A stretch of DNA of 11,233 nt, taken from the NCBI GenBank assembly GCA_023271485.1, contig JALPXT010000044.1:1-11233 (forward strand), given 5' to 3'. Shown here piece by piece: positions 5,200 through 11,233 of this stretch. Within the stretch, counting starts at the first letter, position 1. Each line of letters begins with the position of its first letter. This stretch comes from Dehalococcoidia bacterium (GTDB lineage: Bacteria; Chloroflexota; Dehalococcoidia; SZUA-161; SpSt-899). The notes beneath the pieces were generated by a model. That model had not been told where the DNA came from, made no database searches, and saw only the letters and a program-made list of their open reading frames with translations. The position numbers were made by a program, and so were the translations under genes.

Positions 5200-7755
5200 A
5201 TGTTCAAGAAACTTGCCGGTATCTTCGGCGACCCCAACGAGAGAGAGTTAAGGCGCCTCCGGTCAACAGTCGACAGGATCAATGCGCTTGAGCCCGATTT
5301 TGAAAGGCGAAGCGATGATGGCCTGCGGGCGAAATCCGTCGAGCTCAGGGATCGCTTGCACTCGGGGGAATCCCCGGACAACATCCTCCCCGAGGCTTTT
5401 GCCACCGTGCGGGAAGCAGCCAGGCGGACGCTGGGTCAGCGCCATTTTGATGTCCAGCTGTTAGGCGGCATTGTTCTCCACCAGGGCAAGATCGCCGAGA
5501 TGAAAACCGGCGAGGGCAAGACCCTGGCGGCTACCCTGCCTATTTACCTCAATTCTCTCAGCGGCAAGGGAGTCCATCTGGTTACCGTCAACGATTATCT
5601 ATCCAAACGTGATGCTCAGTGGATGGGTCCTATTTATAGCCTCCTGGGAGTAAGTGTGGGTTGCATCCAGCATGACTCGGCTTTCCTTTTCGATCCCTCG
5701 TACGATTCGGGCGACGCCGCCTGGCCACACCTGCGTCCGGTGTCCCGCCGGGAAGCCTACCTCGCCGACGTCACCTACGGCACCAACAACGAGTTTGGCT
5801 TCGACTACCTCCGCGACAACATGGTTCCCGATCCCTCTCTGCGAGTACAGAGAGGGTTCAATTTCTCCATCGTTGACGAGGTGGACAACATCCTCATCGA
5901 CGAAGCTCGGACCCCACTCATCATCAGCGGCCAGGCCGAGGAATCCACTCAAAGATACTACACCTTCGCCCGGCTAATTCCCCGACTTCAACCGGATAGG
6001 GACTATACGGTCGATGAGCGAATGCGAGCCGCGATACTCACCGAACCGGGCATTGCCAGGATGGAGAAGTGGCTGGGCATCGGCAACTTGTACGACCCGG
6101 AGAACTACGCCCTGGTTCACTACATGGAGAACGCCCTCAGGGCTCACGTCTTCTACAGGCGAGACCGCGAGTACATGGTCAAAGACGGCGAGGTGATCAT
6201 CGTCGACGAGTTCACCGGAAGACTGATGCAAGGCCGCCGGTATTCGGACGGGCTGCATCAGGCCATCGAAGCCAAGGAAGGGGTCAAGATTCAGCGGGAA
6301 AGCCGCACCATGGCCACCATCACCTTCCAGAACTATTTCCGCATGTACGATAAGTTGGCGGGGATGACCGGAACCGCTGCTACAGAGGCGGAGGAGTTCT
6401 TCAAGATATACAAGCTCGATGTAGTGGCCATTCCGACAAATAGGCCTCTGATCCGAATAGATTACGAGGACCAGATATACAAGAACGAGGAAGCCAAATT
6501 CCGTGCGGTAGTTCGCGAGATCGAGGGGGCAAACCGTCAGGGACGGCCGGTCTTAATGGGAACAGTTTCCATTGAAAAATCCGAGCACCTGAGCGAAATG
6601 CTCACCCGGCAAGGCATTCCCCATCAGGTGCTCAATGCCAAGTACCACGAAAAGGAAGCCCGCATCATCTCCCAGGCGGGACGCCTGGGGGCGGTGACCA
6701 TCGCCACCAACATGGCGGGGCGAGGGGTGGACATTATCCTGGGCGGCAATCCCCAGGATCGGGAACAGGGTGAGTGGCAAGAGGAACACTGCAAGGTAGT
6801 GGAACTCGGAGGACTTCACATCGTCGGCACGGAACGCCACGAAGCTCGGCGCATCGACAACCAGCTCCGGGGCCGTGCCGGCCGTCAGGGCGATCCCGGC
6901 AGCTCGAGATTCTATGTTTCCTTAGAAGATGATATTATGCGTCGCTTCGGCGGTGATAAGATTAAGGGGTTCATGGAATGGGCCGGCTTCGATGAGAATA
7001 TCCCCATCGAGCACTCACTGGTTTCCAAGGCCATCGGGAATACCCAGGTAAAGGTAGAAGCCTATCATTTCGATGTTCGCAAGCACCTGCTGGATTACGA
7101 TGACGTATTGAACAGGCACCGTGAGAGCATCTACTCGGAGAGAGAAAAGCTCCTCAATGGCGCTGATCTCAAGTCCAATATTCGGGACATGATCGATAGG
7201 GAGATAAGCGATATTATTTCCGCCTCTCTTGCTGATGAACATGGCGATGATTGGAATCTCGACTGGCTGCTCGCCGCCGTCGGCGCCCTCTTTCCCCTGG
7301 CACCTGATATTAACAAAGATAATCTCGCCCGCATGAGCCGCAGCGAGATCGAGGAGCAATTGCTGCATTACGCCGGCTCGGTGTATGAAAAACGCGAGCA
7401 GGAAATTGGGGCCGACAACATGCGCATGCTGGAACGATTGGTGATGCTCCGGTCCATCGATACCCGCTGGGTAGAGCATCTGACCGCCCTGGACGATGTG
7501 CGCCGCGGAATCGGACTTTACGCCTATGCTCAGAGAGACCCCCTGGTTGCCTACAAGAAAGAGGCTCACGAGATGTTCCAGCACCTGCAGGCCGGCATCC
7601 AGCGTGATATCGTGCACACCATCTATCACGCCGGCATTCTCAAGGAAACCCCGCCGCAAAGGAAGCAGCCGGTGGGGGTGGGGCAGAAGGTGGGGCGCAA
7701 CGATCCCTGCCCCTGCGGCAGCGGGAAAAAATACAAGAAGTGCTGCGGACGATGA
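5200..7755 (+). CDS. secA: Protein translocase subunit SecA
   Basis: SecA is the ATP-driven motor that pushes unfolded preproteins through SecYEG, acting at the inner face of the membrane. At 851 residues it is full length. Walker A is GEGKT (Lys107); the DEAD-like motif is DEVD at 226-229, followed by NILIDEARTPLIISG. The second motor domain has GTVSIEKSE, NMAGRGVDIILGG and HEARRIDNQLRGRAGRQGDPG. The C-terminal zinc-binding tail is CPCGSGKKYKKCCGR, with Cys837, 839, 848 and 849. Between QHD and RREAYLADVTYGTNNEFGFDYLRDN is an extra segment of about 25 residues (near 157-185), in the nucleotide-binding domain; I recall similar insertions in Chloroflexota and some other phyla. It begins 4 bp after prs with only a weak ribosome site, suggesting translational coupling. 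Confidence 0.98.
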   Translation: MFKKLAGIFGDPNERELRRLRSTVDRINALEPDFERRSDDGLRAKSVELRDRLHSGESPDNILPEAFATVREAARRTLGQRHFDVQLLGGIVLHQGKIAEMKTGEGKTLAATLPIYLNSLSGKGVHLVTVNDYLSKRDAQWMGPIYSLLGVSVGCIQHDSAFLFDPSYDSGDAAWPHLRPVSRREAYLADVTYGTNNEFGFDYLRDNMVPDPSLRVQRGFNFSIVDEVDNILIDEARTPLIISGQAEESTQRYYTFARLIPRLQPDRDYTVDERMRAAILTEPGIARMEKWLGIGNLYDPENYALVHYMENALRAHVFYRRDREYMVKDGEVIIVDEFTGRLMQGRRYSDGLHQAIEAKEGVKIQRESRTMATITFQNYFRMYDKLAGMTGTAATEAEEFFKIYKLDVVAIPTNRPLIRIDYEDQIYKNEEAKFRAVVREIEGANRQGRPVLMGTVSIEKSEHLSEMLTRQGIPHQVLNAKYHEKEARIISQAGRLGAVTIATNMAGRGVDIILGGNPQDREQGEWQEEHCKVVELGGLHIVGTERHEARRIDNQLRGRAGRQGDPGSSRFYVSLEDDIMRRFGGDKIKGFMEWAGFDENIPIEHSLVSKAIGNTQVKVEAYHFDVRKHLLDYDDVLNRHRESIYSEREKLLNGADLKSNIRDMIDREISDIISASLADEHGDDWNLDWLLAAVGALFPLAPDINKDNLARMSRSEIEEQLLHYAGSVYEKREQEIGADNMRMLERLVMLRSIDTRWVEHLTALDDVRRGIGLYAYAQRDPLVAYKKEAHEMFQHLQAGIQRDIVHTIYHAGILKETPPQRKQPVGVGQKVGRNDPCPCGSGKKYKKCCGR

Positions 7756-7770
7756 ACTCCGGCGACATAA

Positions 7771-7869
7771 TGCCTATTCCCTCACAAGGAGTACGTGGTC
7801 TTAAAACAAGGCTCCACCGTCGAGGACGACAAACTAATCAACTTCTGCGCCCAAAGAATCGCCCCCTAA
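7771..7869 (+). pseudogene. Remnant of an AMP-binding (acyl-CoA synthetase-type) enzyme C-terminal domain
   Basis: Reading in the frame of 7783, the codons give HKEYVVLKQGSTVEDDKL then INFCAQRIAP and a TAA at 7867-7869. This matches the AMP-binding_C domain of acyl-CoA synthetases, typically 'vkAyVVLKeGsTvteeeLinFCkerlApYKvPr'. The match ends at the stop, where the conserved YKvP segment should follow, and an in-frame stop at 7768 closes it on the left. Only about 30 residues of an enzyme of more than 500 remain and there is no start codon, so it cannot encode a working enzyme. It begins just after the secA stop. Confidence 0.6.
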
Positions 7870-7989
7870 CAGACTCATCACATCCAGCGCCTTTCTTATC
7901 GTGCCTTCAGACACGCCTGGCTTTCTGGCAAGAACCCGGTTGCTGGCCCTCCCGTCATTCTGCAGCTCCTGTATAAGCCCCTGATGATC
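7861..7989 (-). pseudogene. Remnant of a Lrp/AsnC-type helix-turn-helix regulator
   Basis: On the minus strand, from 7989 downward, the frame reads DHQGLIQELQNDGRASN then RVLARKPGVSEGTIRKALDVM. This closely follows the N-terminal HTH of Lrp/AsnC regulators ('ldrklIqeLqnDGRasnveLArklGvSegTVrrRi'). The open frame runs on to a TAG at 7834, into the sequence of the neighbouring acyl-CoA synthetase remnant, and there is no ligand-binding domain. No start codon lies in frame; a TGA is found upstream, and the ATG at 8021 is in another frame. This is a fragment of about 40 residues with no promoter or ribosome site that I can identify. Confidence 0.6.
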
Positions 7990-8020
7990 TTGTGAAGCGG
8001 TTTCAGATGCTCCCCGTTCA

Positions 8021-8029
8021 TGGTATAAT
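8021..8029 (+). promoter_or_regulatory. Extended -10 promoter of plsX
   Basis: TGG-TATAAT (8021-8029) is a perfect extended -10 element (TGnTATAAT). The -35 position (about 8001-8006, TTTCAG) is poor, which is typical of extended -10 promoters. The predicted start is near 8036, about 15 nt before the plsX ATG, so the leader is very short. Confidence 0.65.
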
Positions 8030-8050
8030 CAGACTAGTGGGCAAACAGAG

Positions 8051-8998
8051 ATGATCAGTATTGTTGTTGATGCTATGGGTGGCGACTATGCCCCGCATGA
8101 GATCGTGCGGGGGGCGGTGGAAGGGGCGCGTGGGCATAACATCGAAGTTGTTCTCGTAGGATCACGCGAGGCAGTAGAGGGTGAGCTGAGTGAGTGCGAC
8201 CTCGACGGGGCAAGAATCAACACTTGCTGGGCTGAGGAAACTGTGGGCATGGAGGAAGACCCAGTCCGGGCCGTTCGTCGTAAGCCAAACTCCTCAATTG
8301 CCGTGGGGATCAAGCTAGTCAAAAGCGGCCAGGCCTCGGCATTTGTCTCTGGAGGCAGCACCGGTGCTGTAGCCACCGCAGCTTTACTTAGCCTGGGGAA
8401 GAAGAAGGGCGTATCACGCCCGGCATTGGGCATTGTTTTTGGTTCCCCTTCGGGCCCGGTTCTTTTCCTCGATGTGGGGGCGAATTCCGATTGCAAACCT
8501 CGGCACCTGCTGCAGTTTGCGGAGATGGGAAACGTCTACATGAAGAGGATATTTGACATTTCTGAACCTCGAATTGGGCTTCTATCAAACGGCGAAGAGG
8601 AGACCAAGGGGAATAAACTTGCCCGTGCCGCCTATCAACTGTTAGCAAAAAGCGAGCTGAATTTCTTGGGCAATGTGGAGGGAGACGACCTCCCCAAGGG
8701 GAAGACCGATGTAGTCGTAACCGATGGCTTTACCGGCAATGTAGTGGTAAAATTAAGTGAGGGATTGGGGGAAGTGTTCGCAGAGCTATCCAAACAGGCG
8801 GTTGATAACAATCCGATCTTCAGGGAAGCAGAGAAGCAGATACTGAACTATACCGCTCTAGGAGGAGCATTTCTCCTGGGAGTCAAAGGTAATGTAATAA
8901 TCACCCATGGGAAGAGTGATGCCGGTGCAATGAAGCGAGCTATCCGACTCGCTGAGCGGATGGTGGAACAACAGGTGGCGGAAGCTATCGGAACTTAG
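8051..8998 (+). CDS. plsX: Phosphate acyltransferase PlsX
   Basis: PlsX transfers the acyl chain from acyl-ACP to inorganic phosphate, making acyl-phosphate for PlsY in phosphatidic acid synthesis; it is a peripheral membrane protein. The N-terminus IVVDAMGGDYAPHEIVRGA is the family signature (DAMGGD at 7-12). SGGSTGAVATAALL (from 100) corresponds to the usual SAGNTGA loop. Further matches are DVGANSDCKPRHLLQFAEMG, LLSNGEEETKGN, NVEGDDLPKGKTDVVVTDGF and LGVKGNVIITHGKSDA. Its 315 residues make it slightly shorter than many homologues. ATG 8051 fits the signature, though the ribosome site before it is weak. The usual neighbours rpmF, fabD, fabH and acpP are absent; thioredoxin follows after 97 bp. 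Confidence 0.95.
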   Translation: MISIVVDAMGGDYAPHEIVRGAVEGARGHNIEVVLVGSREAVEGELSECDLDGARINTCWAEETVGMEEDPVRAVRRKPNSSIAVGIKLVKSGQASAFVSGGSTGAVATAALLSLGKKKGVSRPALGIVFGSPSGPVLFLDVGANSDCKPRHLLQFAEMGNVYMKRIFDISEPRIGLLSNGEEETKGNKLARAAYQLLAKSELNFLGNVEGDDLPKGKTDVVVTDGFTGNVVVKLSEGLGEVFAELSKQAVDNNPIFREAEKQILNYTALGGAFLLGVKGNVIITHGKSDAGAMKRAIRLAERMVEQQVAEAIGT

Positions 8999-9011
8999 AC
9001 AGCGTTCAGCA

Positions 9012-9039
9012 CCTCGCGAATTTGTCCTCGCGAACTTGT
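9012..9039. repeat. 14-bp tandem near-repeat in the plsX-thioredoxin gap
   Basis: CCTCGCGAATTTGT (9012-9025) is followed directly by CCTCGCGAACTTGT (9026-9039), with one mismatch. Each unit contains the TCGCGA palindrome. It lies 57 bp before the thioredoxin start. It could be an operator or a chance duplication; no convincing promoter was found beside it. Confidence 0.45.
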
Positions 9040-9095
9040 TTCTGTGAAGGCAGGAATGCGGCGATACGCCAAGCAGTAGATTGCAGGAGGAACAG

Positions 9096-9422
9096 ATGAC
9101 CAAACCAATAGATGTGAGCGATGCCGATTTTGAGCAGCTAGTGCTCAAAGCAACAAATCCAGTTCTGGTTGATTTCTGGGCTCCCTGGTGTGGGCCTTGC
9201 CGGGCAGTAGCACCCATTGTAGAGGAGCTGGCCAACGAGTATGCCGGGAGGATAACATTCACCAAGGTAAACGTCGACGAGAACCCCAAGACAGCCTCCA
9301 GATACAGCATCATGAGCATACCCACCTTGCTCCTGTTCAAGGATGGTAAGCCGGTCAAACAGATGGTGGGACTCCGGTCAAGGGAGGAATTCAAGAAGAA
9401 CCTGGATGCCTCATTAGCATGA
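9096..9422 (+). CDS. trxA: Thioredoxin
   Basis: The small cytoplasmic dithiol-disulfide oxidoreductase has 108 residues, the classic length. The active site is WCGPC with Cys32 and Cys35, preceded by buried Asp26 in VDFWAPWCGPC. The cis-proline motif SIPTLLLFKDGKPV is conserved. ATG 9096 was chosen because AGGAGG (9085-9090) is 5 nt upstream; the in-frame TTG 9081 would place that ribosome site inside the gene. Its stop overlaps the next gene's ATG (ATGA at 9419-9422), so the two are translationally coupled. The paralogue assignment (trxA rather than another thioredoxin) is by similarity only. Confidence 0.95.
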   Translation: MTKPIDVSDADFEQLVLKATNPVLVDFWAPWCGPCRAVAPIVEELANEYAGRITFTKVNVDENPKTASRYSIMSIPTLLLFKDGKPVKQMVGLRSREEFKKNLDASLA

Positions 9423-10105
9423 GCCATTCCGACGGATTATCAGGGATGAATTCTCAGAATAAACTCCTTTTCCTCACCGGACTCTTTGTCATCTGCCTGG
9501 GAGCGGCCAATATCCTCTCCGCAGCAAAGCTGATCAGCATCTTTGGATTTACCATCGATGCCGGAATAATTGCCTATCCCTTGACATTTCTCTTCACCGA
9601 TGTGATCTCCGAGGTCTGGGGCAAGGGAACGTCGAGAAGCGTTGTCTGGGTGGGATTCTTTGCCAACATGCTGCTCATGCTGCTTATCTGGATAGGAGGG
9701 ATCCTGCCTCCCTCTCCGGTGTGGGGAAATCAGGAATTATATCAGGCGGTCCTGGGGGCCGTTCCGCGAATCGTCGTCGCCTCCATGGCGGCCTACCTGA
9801 TCTCACAGCATCACGACGTTTTCGCCTTCCACTTCTGGCGGACTAAGACCCGGGGAAGATGGCTATGGATGAGAAATAATCTCTCTACAGGAGTTTCCCA
9901 GGCCATAGACACCGTCGTATTCGGCGCCATCGCTTTCTACGGAGTCGTTCCTCTCAACGTCCTGGTGGGTGAGATAATCCTGGCCCAGTATGTAATTAAG
10001 CTCAGCATTGCCCTCCTGGACACCCCTATTTGTTATCTTCTTGCTGGCTGGGCCCGCGGCTTCGGAGCCACTGGAAGAACGGCCGAGTTCGGAGGGGCGG
10101 GCTGA
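9419..10105 (+). CDS. yhhQ: YhhQ-type queuosine precursor transporter (VUT family)
   Basis: An integral membrane protein of 228 residues with six likely helices (about 14-35, 43-62, 74-95, 109-128, 157-175 and 184-211). The family signatures are PLTFLFTDVISEVWGK (54-69) and MRNNLSTGVSQAIDT (151-165). E. coli YhhQ imports preQ0/preQ1, and relatives import queuine, for the wobble base queuosine of tRNAs Asp, Asn, His and Tyr; none of those tRNAs is in this window. ATG 9419 overlaps the thioredoxin stop. A later ATG at 9446 (MNSQNKLL) is also possible, since it sits right before the first helix, but AGGG directly abuts it. The glycine-rich tail after residue 212 is not conserved family sequence as far as I know. 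Confidence 0.9.
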   Translation: MSHSDGLSGMNSQNKLLFLTGLFVICLGAANILSAAKLISIFGFTIDAGIIAYPLTFLFTDVISEVWGKGTSRSVVWVGFFANMLLMLLIWIGGILPPSPVWGNQELYQAVLGAVPRIVVASMAAYLISQHHDVFAFHFWRTKTRGRWLWMRNNLSTGVSQAIDTVVFGAIAFYGVVPLNVLVGEIILAQYVIKLSIALLDTPICYLLAGWARGFGATGRTAEFGGAG

Positions 10106-10189
10106 TAAGGAGGCTGTCGATGTAATAGATTTTCTCAGACTCATCTTGGTTGGAAGAGACTCAATCAATAAACAAGGAGGTATCAAAAA

Positions 10190-11038
10190 ATGAGGATGAA
10201 GATAGCAAGAGTACTGCCCCTGTTCCTGGTGTTGACACTTGCCTTTGCCGCCGCCGGATGCCTGGTCCCGGTGGAAGAAGCGAGGGTCAAGATTGCTTTA
10301 ACTCCAGAAGAACTGGTGGAGAAGATGGTTGAGGCAATCCGAGACGTGGAAAGTTACCAGTTTGATATGGAAATGACCATGGACATGAAAACTGTTAACT
10401 ATGGGGAAACTATTGAGACGAGTTCCCTAATACAGTCCGCCGGCCAAGTTGACCGCACCAATCAGAGAATGATGACCACCATGATATTCGAAACGACAAT
10501 GCCCCCAATGCCAGGAGTTCCCGAAGAGGTTATGGAAATGGAAATAGAAATGTACTGGCTTGATGGGATGATATACATGAAGGCATCCATGATGCTAGGT
10601 ATGCCTCCAATGTGGACGAAAGGCGAGATGCCCTGGGTATGTTCCCTTGAGCAAGCGGTCGATCTGCTGAAAGTATCCCAGATTGACATTCTGAGGGTGG
10701 AGGAGGTGAACGGTGTCGAGATCTATGTGATCAAGGTAGTGCCGGATCTTGGTAAACTCTGGGAGATAATGATGACGACGATAATAGCGCCAGGAATGGA
10801 TCTCGATCCTGTGGCAATGGGTATTGATCTTGAGGAAATGTTCGATAAAATAACCATGAAAACATGGGTCTGCAGAGACACCTTTCTTCCGGTGAAAGAC
10901 CAATCACAGATGACCATGGTGCTCGAAGGAATGGAGAAGGAAATGAGCACAATATCGCGGTTTCACAGCTTCAATGAGCCGGTTACCATTCAGTTGCCTG
11001 CTGAAGCTGCCGAGGTGGAAGAAATGCCTCAGTGGTGA
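10190..11038 (+). CDS. Methionine-rich lipoprotein, LppX/LolA-like fold suspected
   Basis: This secreted lipoprotein of 282 residues has a signal peptide and a lipobox ending AAAGC, so Cys24 would be lipidated and the mature protein anchored on the outer face of the membrane. ATG 10190 follows AAGGAGG (10174-10180) at 9-nt spacing. The mature part opens with an amphipathic helix (TPEELVEKMVEAIRDVESYQFDMEMTMDMK) and then alternating strand-like stretches, as in outer-membrane lipoprotein-sorting (LolA/LppX-type) and related 'DUF' lipoproteins that hold hydrophobic ligands; that assignment is an inference. Methionine makes up 33 of 282 residues, in clusters such as MEMEIEM and KASMMLGMPPMW. Two other cysteines, Cys151 (PWVCSL) and Cys228 (TWVCRD), could form a disulfide. 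The ligand is unknown. Confidence 0.78.
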   Translation: MRMKIARVLPLFLVLTLAFAAAGCLVPVEEARVKIALTPEELVEKMVEAIRDVESYQFDMEMTMDMKTVNYGETIETSSLIQSAGQVDRTNQRMMTTMIFETTMPPMPGVPEEVMEMEIEMYWLDGMIYMKASMMLGMPPMWTKGEMPWVCSLEQAVDLLKVSQIDILRVEEVNGVEIYVIKVVPDLGKLWEIMMTTIIAPGMDLDPVAMGIDLEEMFDKITMKTWVCRDTFLPVKDQSQMTMVLEGMEKEMSTISRFHSFNEPVTIQLPAEAAEVEEMPQW

Positions 11039-11082
11039 TCGCAAATCCTTAATTGCAGAATCTGGGATCAGTCCCTGCTCGT

Positions 11083-11124
11083 TTGTCGGCATCTCGAGGA
11101 GTCGGCATCCTCAGATGCCGACAA
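11083..11124. repeat. Long imperfect palindrome (hairpin) after the lipoprotein gene
   Basis: The outer arms TTGTCGGCATCT (11083-11094) and AGATGCCGACAA (11113-11124) are exact 12-bp inverted repeats. An inner pair GAGGA (11096-11100) / TCCTC (11108-11112) extends the stem, with one bulged base (C11095) and a 7-nt loop GTCGGCA. The loop repeats the arm sequence GTCGGCA. It could act as a bidirectional terminator of the lipoprotein gene, but no T-tract follows, so a mobile or REP-like palindrome is as likely. Confidence 0.55.
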
Positions 11125-11148
11125 GCGCCTTATTCGCATCCAAGATCA

Positions 11149-11169
11149 TCAGGGGGATTCTCCCCCTGA
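11149..11169. repeat. GC-rich 9-bp hairpin with adjacent C-run
   Basis: TCAGGGGGA (11149-11157) pairs perfectly with TCCCCCTGA (11161-11169) around a 3-nt loop TTC, and is followed by AACCCCCT. It lies 24 bp after the larger palindrome. No T-tract follows. The rest of 11039-11233 contains no gene that I can support. Confidence 0.5.
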
Positions 11170-11233
11170 AACCCCCTAAAGCAGTTGTGTTCTGGCCTTC
11201 AAAATGGGTATTGTGGCCCGGATTAATAAGTGT

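Noticed and set aside
7015..7659. 214-residue minus-strand frame opposite the secA 3' half
   Set aside because: SecA is unambiguous on the plus strand here; the long antisense frame is a by-product of its codon bias.
7740..7976. 78-residue plus-strand frame after secA
   Set aside because: It is in a different frame from the acyl-CoA synthetase remnant, starts inside the secA C-terminus and has no similarity to a known family.
10008..10193. 61-residue frame overlapping the yhhQ end and the gap before the lipoprotein gene
   Set aside because: It has no ribosome site or motif, and most of it is an alternative reading of the YhhQ C-terminus.
11083..11169. CRISPR repeat or rho-independent terminator
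   Set aside because: There is no regular repeat-spacer spacing, and no T-tract follows either hairpin, so neither call is supported; the hairpins are reported as repeats instead.

Overview
The window looks like a piece of a bacterial chromosome, most plausibly from an uncultured Chloroflexota (Dehalococcoidia-like) lineage. This is an inference from the style of the SecA and PRPP synthetase proteins, the NEW3-domain surface protein and the sigma-70-type promoters; no rRNA marker is present. Most genes are core housekeeping genes. From about position 1260 onward the coding sequence is moderately GC-rich, while the first kilobase is visibly more AT-rich.

Layout: (1) 2-1012, the 3' part of a gene for a membrane-anchored protein with Ig-like (NEW3) domains. 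(2) 1013-1267, an unusually structured regulatory gap with two TTGACA promoters, an exact 13-bp inverted repeat and short direct repeats, leading into a CBS-CBS-ACT protein (1268-1909). (3) 1997-2950, a membrane-anchored coiled-coil protein with a transglutaminase-like domain. (4) 2970-3399, four tRNA genes on the minus strand, transcribed Phe-Gly-Leu-Gln from a consensus promoter. (5) 3558-4145, a P-loop kinase-like protein divergent from the tRNAs. (6) 4254-7755, prs (PRPP synthetase, TTG start) and secA (preprotein translocase ATPase), 4 bp apart and probably one transcript. (7) 7756-8050, a gap holding two decayed gene fragments on opposite strands and an extended -10 promoter. (8) 8051-10105, plsX (phospholipid synthesis), a thioredoxin and a YhhQ-type queuosine-precursor transporter, the last two overlapping by ATGA. 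(9) 10190-11038, a very methionine-rich lipoprotein. (10) 11039-11233, two strong palindromes with no gene.

The genes cover nucleotide precursor supply (prs), protein export (secA), membrane lipid synthesis (plsX), redox homeostasis (thioredoxin) and tRNA supply or modification (tRNAs, YhhQ); they do not form one recognisable pathway. I see no CRISPR array, transposase, phage module or defence system, and no strong case for a new multi-gene system. The most unusual items are the inverted-repeat-flanked promoter before the CBS-ACT gene, the two abutting gene remnants between secA and plsX, and the methionine-rich lipoprotein.
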